From positions 558,001 to 622,000 of the forward strand of contig CP064957.1 in assembly GCA_016699045.1 (NCBI GenBank): DNA of 64,000 bases. The letters are read 5' to 3'. The translations under genes and the position numbers were made by a program. Below the pieces are notes generated by a model that was not told the origin of the DNA, made no database searches, and saw only the letters and a list, made by a program, of their open reading frames with translations. The stretch comes from a bacterium (GTDB lineage: Bacteria; Babelota; Babeliae; Babelales; RVW-14). Below, piece after piece: positions 63,823 to 64,000 of the stretch. Numbering within the stretch: the first letter of the stretch is position 1; every line of letters begins with the position of its first letter.

Positions 63823-64000
63823 TCACTGGTTCTGAATATATTTTCTGATAGCTTCTTCGCTGCACTGGCCAACTGTTTCTGCAAAATAGCCATCTGCCCA
63901 GAAGCTATCTCCCCACAAAAATTCTTCCAATTCTGCAAACTCTTCTCTCATTATCTTTTACTACCACCCTTGAACAGCTGAACAACCATACTAACACTTA
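63823..64000 (-). pseudogene. TnpA transposase C-terminal part, frameshifted
   Basis: Reading from the window edge, SVSMVVQLFKGGSK is followed by a stop. In the neighbouring frame IMREEFAELEEFLWGDSFWA, then DGYFAETVGQCSEEAIRKYI and QNQ-stop, is the classic IS200/IS605 TnpA ending (xWADGYF, YIxNQ). One extra A in the AAAA run (plus strand 63956-63959) would join them. TnpA is the HUH-type single-strand transposase. Confidence 0.8.

Larger units (their letters stand above)
63773..64000 (-). mobile_element. IS200/IS605-type element, right end
   Basis: The sequence upstream of the ATPase is a transposase 3' end followed by a GC-rich hairpin and GTGTCAC, the usual order at an IS200/IS605 right end. 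The left part lies outside the window. Exact boundaries and target site cannot be set here. Confidence 0.75.

Overview
The window reads as a chromosomal segment of an AT-rich, Gram-negative, host-associated bacterium. Lipid A synthesis (lpxB), an LptF/G-type permease, an MCE protein and a block of type II secretion pseudopilins point to an outer membrane. Many Sec-signal proteins carry eukaryotic-type modules: ankyrin repeats, WD40 repeats, a RING/RING2 (RBR-like) protein, a tandem SET-domain protein and a caspase-fold-like protein. This combination is typical of intracellular bacteria of protists. I think the phylum Candidatus Dependentiae (TM6) is most likely, but that is an inference from gene content and no 16S gene is present.

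Layout. (1) 1-12.5 kb, minus strand: one long glycan operon that makes GDP-fucose (gmd, fcl) and a pseudaminic-acid-like nonulosonate (pseB, aminotransferase, acetyltransferase, NeuB-family synthase, pseF), with an amidotransferase and an amidase at its 3' end. (2) 12.7-31.8 kb: an MsbA/PglK-type flippase, UDP-glucuronate decarboxylase and UDP-glucose dehydrogenase, five glycosyltransferases and two methyltransferases. An island of secreted host-directed proteins (19.5-24.8 kb) and an IS30 remnant interrupt this region. (3) 31.9-45.3 kb: housekeeping and envelope genes (grpE, pssA, an HtrA-like protease, tlyA, glmM, lpxB, rnhB), a LysE-type exporter, a LexA-like repressor without its catalytic Ser, and the SET-domain protein. 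(4) 45.4-48.1 kb: three tandem paralogous ankyrin genes. (5) 48.2-54.6 kb: an MCE protein and gspFGHIJK. (6) 54.8-58.4 kb: further secreted proteins, including a WD40 pair. (7) 58.5-61.4 kb: a three-gene ABC importer preceded by a promoter, a hairpin and a 31-codon leader ORF ending W-R-W-W-R-stop. (8) 61.4-64 kb: a P-type ATPase cut at its 5' side by the end of an IS200/IS605-type element.

How the genes fit together. The glycan genes would build and export a fucose- and nonulosonate-containing surface polysaccharide. The Sec-signal effectors could leave the cell through the type II-like system whose inner-membrane protein and pseudopilins are encoded here. The importer with its Trp-codon leader suggests uptake of tryptophan from the host under attenuation control.

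A recurring feature is reading-frame breaks at homopolymers: 3953, 18782, 24816, 37594, 39261-39282 and 63956. Most are repaired by a single added base. They may be sequencing errors, transcriptional slippage sites or true decay, and this decides whether several genes are intact.
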